Origin: Chryseobacterium phocaeense
Lineage (GTDB): Bacteria > Bacteroidota > Bacteroidia > Flavobacteriales > Weeksellaceae
Length of the DNA stretch: 64,000 bases
NCBI RefSeq assembly: GCF_900169075.1
Contig: NZ_LT827015.1
Coordinates: forward strand, 3,178,158-3,242,157
Direction of reading: 5' to 3'
Position 1 is the first letter of the stretch. Every line of letters begins with the position of its first letter. This document shows, in pieces, positions 61,433-64,000 of the stretch. Below the pieces are notes generated by a model that did no database searches, was not told where the DNA came from, and saw nothing but the letters and a program-made list of their open reading frames with translations. The position numbers were made by a program, and so were the translations under genes.

Positions 61433-61447
61433 AAAAAGAAAAAGAAA

Positions 61448-61473
61448 AAACCGTTCCAAAAATGAAACGGTTT
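61448..61473 (-). terminator. Terminator of sucC
   Basis: The AAACCGTT/AACGGTTT stem is followed on the minus strand by a T-run, 25 nt after the stop codon. Confidence 0.85.
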
Positions 61474-61497
61474 TCTGTATTATTTAAAAGTTCAGGC

Positions 61498-62688
61498 TTA
61501 TGCTAAAACTTCTTTTACTTTGTTGGCTGCTTCTTCCAGAGTAATTGCAGAATGTACAGGAAGACCTGATTCGTCAATTAATTGTTTAGCTTCTACAGCG
61601 TTTGTTCCCTGTAATCTTACGATCAATGGAACCGGAAGGCTACCCATTGCTCTGTAAGCATCTACAACTCCCTGAGCCACTCTGTCACATCTTACGATAC
61701 CTCCGAAGATGTTGATCAGGATCGCTTTTACATTCGGATCTCTAAGGATAATTCCGAAAGCCGTCTGTACTCTCTGAGCATCAGCAGTACCACCTACGTC
61801 AAGGAAGTTGGCTGGGTTACCACCTGATAATTTGATGATATCCATAGTTGCCATTGCAAGACCGGCACCGTTTACCATACAGGCAACGTTACCGTCAAGT
61901 TTTACGAAGTTAAGACCAGCTTCACCAGCTTCTACGTCCATTGGATCTTCTTCTCTTGTATCTCTAAGTTCAGCTAAATCTTTGTGACGGAACAATGAGT
62001 TGTCATCCAAAGTAACTTTAGCATCTACAGCGATAATTTTATTATCAGAAGTTTTCAACACAGGGTTGATCTCGAAAAGAGAAGCATCAATTCCTGTATA
62101 AGCATTGTAAAGAGACGCGATGAATTTTGTGAATTCTTTGAACGCATTTCCCTCAAGACCTAAGTTGAAAGCAATTTTTCTGGCCTGGAATCCCTGAAGA
62201 CCTAAAGCCGGATCAATAATTTCTTTGTGGATCAAATGAGGAGTAACTTCAGCTACGTGCTCGATATCCATCCCGCCTTCAGTAGAATATACGATGGTAT
62301 TTTTACCTTCAGCTCTGTCTAAAAGAATGGAAACATAGAATTCCTTTGTTTCAGATTCTCCCGGATAATATACATCCTCTGCAACCAAAACAGAATTTAC
62401 TTTTTTACCTTCAGCAGAAGTCTGAGGGGTAATAAGCTGCATTCCGATGATGTTCTGAGCGTTTTCTTTTAATTTATCCATGTTTGGAGAAAACTTTACA
62501 CCACCACCTTTACCACGTCCACCTGCGTGGATCTGTGCTTTTACAACCCATCCCTGAGCTCCGGTTTCAGCAGTCAGCTTTTCAGCAGCAGCTACAGCTT
62601 CGTCTACGTTATTTGCAACGAAACCACGTTGGATAGCTACTCCATACTTTGATAAAATCTCTTTTGATTGATACTCGTGAAGATTCAT
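61498..62688 (-). CDS. sucC: Succinate-CoA ligase (ADP-forming), beta subunit
   Basis: The protein is 396 aa. The ATP-grasp domain begins MNLHEYQSKEILSKYGV; WVVKAQIHAGGRGKGGGVKF binds nucleotide, LFEINPVLKTSDNKIIAVDAKV coordinates metal, and the C-terminal flavodoxin-like domain has FLDVGGTADAQ and NIFGGIVRCDRVAQG. It forms succinate and ATP from succinyl-CoA in the TCA cycle with SucD, whose gene is not in this window. It is monocistronic. Confidence 0.96.
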   Translation of the reverse strand: MNLHEYQSKEILSKYGVAIQRGFVANNVDEAVAAAEKLTAETGAQGWVVKAQIHAGGRGKGGGVKFSPNMDKLKENAQNIIGMQLITPQTSAEGKKVNSVLVAEDVYYPGESETKEFYVSILLDRAEGKNTIVYSTEGGMDIEHVAEVTPHLIHKEIIDPALGLQGFQARKIAFNLGLEGNAFKEFTKFIASLYNAYTGIDASLFEINPVLKTSDNKIIAVDAKVTLDDNSLFRHKDLAELRDTREEDPMDVEAGEAGLNFVKLDGNVACMVNGAGLAMATMDIIKLSGGNPANFLDVGGTADAQRVQTAFGIILRDPNVKAILINIFGGIVRCDRVAQGVVDAYRAMGSLPVPLIVRLQGTNAVEAKQLIDESGLPVHSAITLEEAANKVKEVLA

Positions 62689-62726
62689 ATTATTTTTATT
62701 ATTTTATTTTAAAATTTAAAGGTTGA

Positions 62727-62756
62727 CAAATTTACTAAAAAGACATGGAAGTTCAA
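62727..62756 (-). promoter_or_regulatory. sucC promoter
   Basis: On the minus strand, TTG (62756-62754), exactly 19 bp, then TAAATTTG (62734-62727), a perfect consensus about 40 nt before the ATG. Confidence 0.8.
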
Positions 62757-62819
62757 GTTTATTGACTTAAAAATTAAAGTGGAAGAAACTTGATTTTTAA
62801 CATGTCTGCGAAATCTGCC

Positions 62820-64000
62820 TTATTCTTCGGATAATTTCTCAGACTGCGAGCCGATAAACGGAATTTTCGGAGCAAGGAAATAGCCGGTTAAGCTCGCGAA
62901 CAGGATCGGCACAAAATAAGTAAATCCCGTTAAAGTTCCCAGAATAATGGTAGTACTCATCGGAGTTCTTGTTACGCAGGCATTAATAGCGGCCATACAG
63001 CTTACAATCGCCAGAGTGGTATCTACATTGGGAAATAACTGATGAATGATTAATCCTAAAGTAGTTCCCACGAAAAACAAAGGAATAATGAAACCGCCTC
63101 TCCATCCGGAAGTTACCGTGACAGCAATAGCAATGATTTTAAACACCAGAATCAGAATCAAAAAGTTCAGCGCAAAATTCCCGTTGATCAGTTCATTGAT
63201 TTCGTGATGCCCGAAGTATCTGGTAAGCGGGAAATAATAGGCAATAATTCCCAGAATAATTCCTCCGGTCAGGGTTTTAATGTAAATCGGGAATGATCTG
63301 TATTCAAAAACTTTTTTGAAAAATTTTACCACAAAAATAAAGATCCATCCAAAAACAGTAGCTACTACCCCGAATAAAAATGCATAGATGAAATCATACA
63401 CTCCTGAGTAATGATAGGCTTTCAGATTCCATGTGGCACCTATCCCCAGATGAATGATCAGCGCAAACATCACATAGCTGAAACAGCTGGCTACTAAGGC
63501 AGGGATAATGGCTTTATAATATTCCACCGCATGCTTGTGGTGAAGGATTTCAAGTGAAAAAAGACTTCCCCCCAGCGGCGCTCCAAAAAGAGCGGTGAAG
63601 CCAGAAGCCATCCCGGCAATACTCAACGAACGGAGCTCTTCTCCTTTCAACCTGAATAATTTCCCGAGATAGGTCCCCGTAGAACCTGTGACCTGAACCA
63701 ATGGAGCTTCCGGCCCAAGGCTTCCTCCCGATGCCACACAAAATAGTGACGAAAGAATCATCGAAGGATTATTTTTAGGGTCTAATTTCCCTTTATTAAA
63801 ACGGATATTGTTAACAATCAGGTGAATTTCCCCGGGATCTCCGATAAAATGAATCACCAGCCCGGCCATCAGACCACAAATGGCCATGGTTGGAATCACC
63901 ATCCAGCCCTGAAACTCCGTTAAAAACTCAGTAAAATGTTCCAGCACAATCCAGTAGCCACCCGCAATAGCACCGCCTACAAGACCGGTGAAGGCCCACA
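62820..64000 (-). CDS. ClC-type chloride channel/transporter (N-terminus outside window)
   Basis: The frame is still open at the window edge: upstream of the GTG at 63947 it reads on through GLVGGAIAGGYW, a plausible first membrane helix. Visible ClC signatures are SGGSLGPEAPLVQVTG (selectivity loop with the proton-glutamate), GFTALFGAPLGGSLFSLE, and SGWRGGFIIPLFFVGTTLG. About ten helices are present. It has no C-terminal CBS domains. The protein is a Cl- channel or Cl-/H+ exchanger. Confidence 0.92.
   Translation of the reverse strand, partial: WAFTGLVGGAIAGGYWIVLEHFTEFLTEFQGWMVIPTMAICGLMAGLVIHFIGDPGEIHLIVNNIRFNKGKLDPKNNPSMILSSLFCVASGGSLGPEAPLVQVTGSTGTYLGKLFRLKGEELRSLSIAGMASGFTALFGAPLGGSLFSLEILHHKHAVEYYKAIIPALVASCFSYVMFALIIHLGIGATWNLKAYHYSGVYDFIYAFLFGVVATVFGWIFIFVVKFFKKVFEYRSFPIYIKTLTGGIILGIIAYYFPLTRYFGHHEINELINGNFALNFLILILVFKIIAIAVTVTSGWRGGFIIPLFFVGTTLGLIIHQLFPNVDTTLAIVSCMAAINACVTRTPMSTTIILGTLTGFTYFVPILFASLTGYFLAPKIPFIGSQSEKLSEE

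Overview
The window looks like a chromosomal segment of a Flavobacteriia member, most likely Chryseobacterium or a close relative. This rests on the gene set (T9SS type A sorting domain, TonB-dependent receptor, DUF4403, MKNLK-type bacteriocin-like peptides, LIC_10190-like membrane protein), on AT-rich spacers, and on repeated matches to the Bacteroidetes promoter (TTTG, about 19 bp, TAnnTTTG). Ribosome binding sites of the usual GGAGG type are mostly absent, as expected in this phylum. I see no transposase, integrase, phage or CRISPR array. This is core chromosome with small accessory patches.

Layout. 1-7.9 kb: end of a metallo-beta-lactamase-fold gene, then a minus-strand trehalose-type operon (MFS transporter, GH37 trehalase, TonB-dependent receptor) divergent from an AraC-type regulator, then a thioredoxin-like gene. 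8.0-15.3 kb: a TetR regulator and a complete RND efflux pump (adaptor, permease, outer-membrane factor) with four copies of one palindromic operator. 15.3-19.8 kb: histidine phosphatase, miaA, yicC, gmk, nadA. 19.8-20.4 kb: two small GG-leader-like peptides. 20.5-27.8 kb: threonine operon thrA-thrB-thrC-folB-DUF4403-RDD, preceded by a 43-codon leader peptide with 16 consecutive Thr codons, a strong sign of transcription attenuation. 27.8-32.2 kb: tRNA-Cys, orphan small genes, hairpin-rich spacers, a glycosyltransferase and two lipoproteins. 32.3-41.0 kb: a polytopic membrane protein, aroC, two thioredoxin-fold proteins, a YkvA protein, a fused OPRT-ODC (UMP synthase) gene and a degenerate M1-peptidase/beta-barrel protein. 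41.3-49.3 kb: a T9SS cargo protein, a large SprA-like outer-membrane protein, dusB, deoC, an Lrp/AsnC regulator and an endonuclease/exonuclease/phosphatase-family protein. 49.7-64 kb: trmD, NDH-2, GH25 lysozyme, a composite alpha/beta hydrolase, a 5'-nucleotidase, ABC-F, a Gfo/Idh/MocA oxidoreductase, a small OMP, a 1-Cys peroxiredoxin, MscS, sucC and a ClC channel cut by the window end.

The least ordinary content is regulatory and repetitive: the threonine leader, the fourfold TetR-type operator, a 204-bp palindromic interspersed element with shortened relatives inside the RND operon, repeated hairpin plus ATGATGAAAA modules at 28.6-30.8 kb, and genes whose promoter -7 element sits within 6 nt of the start codon (probably leaderless mRNAs). 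No single undescribed multi-gene system stands out. All functional calls come from reading motifs by eye; no database search was possible.
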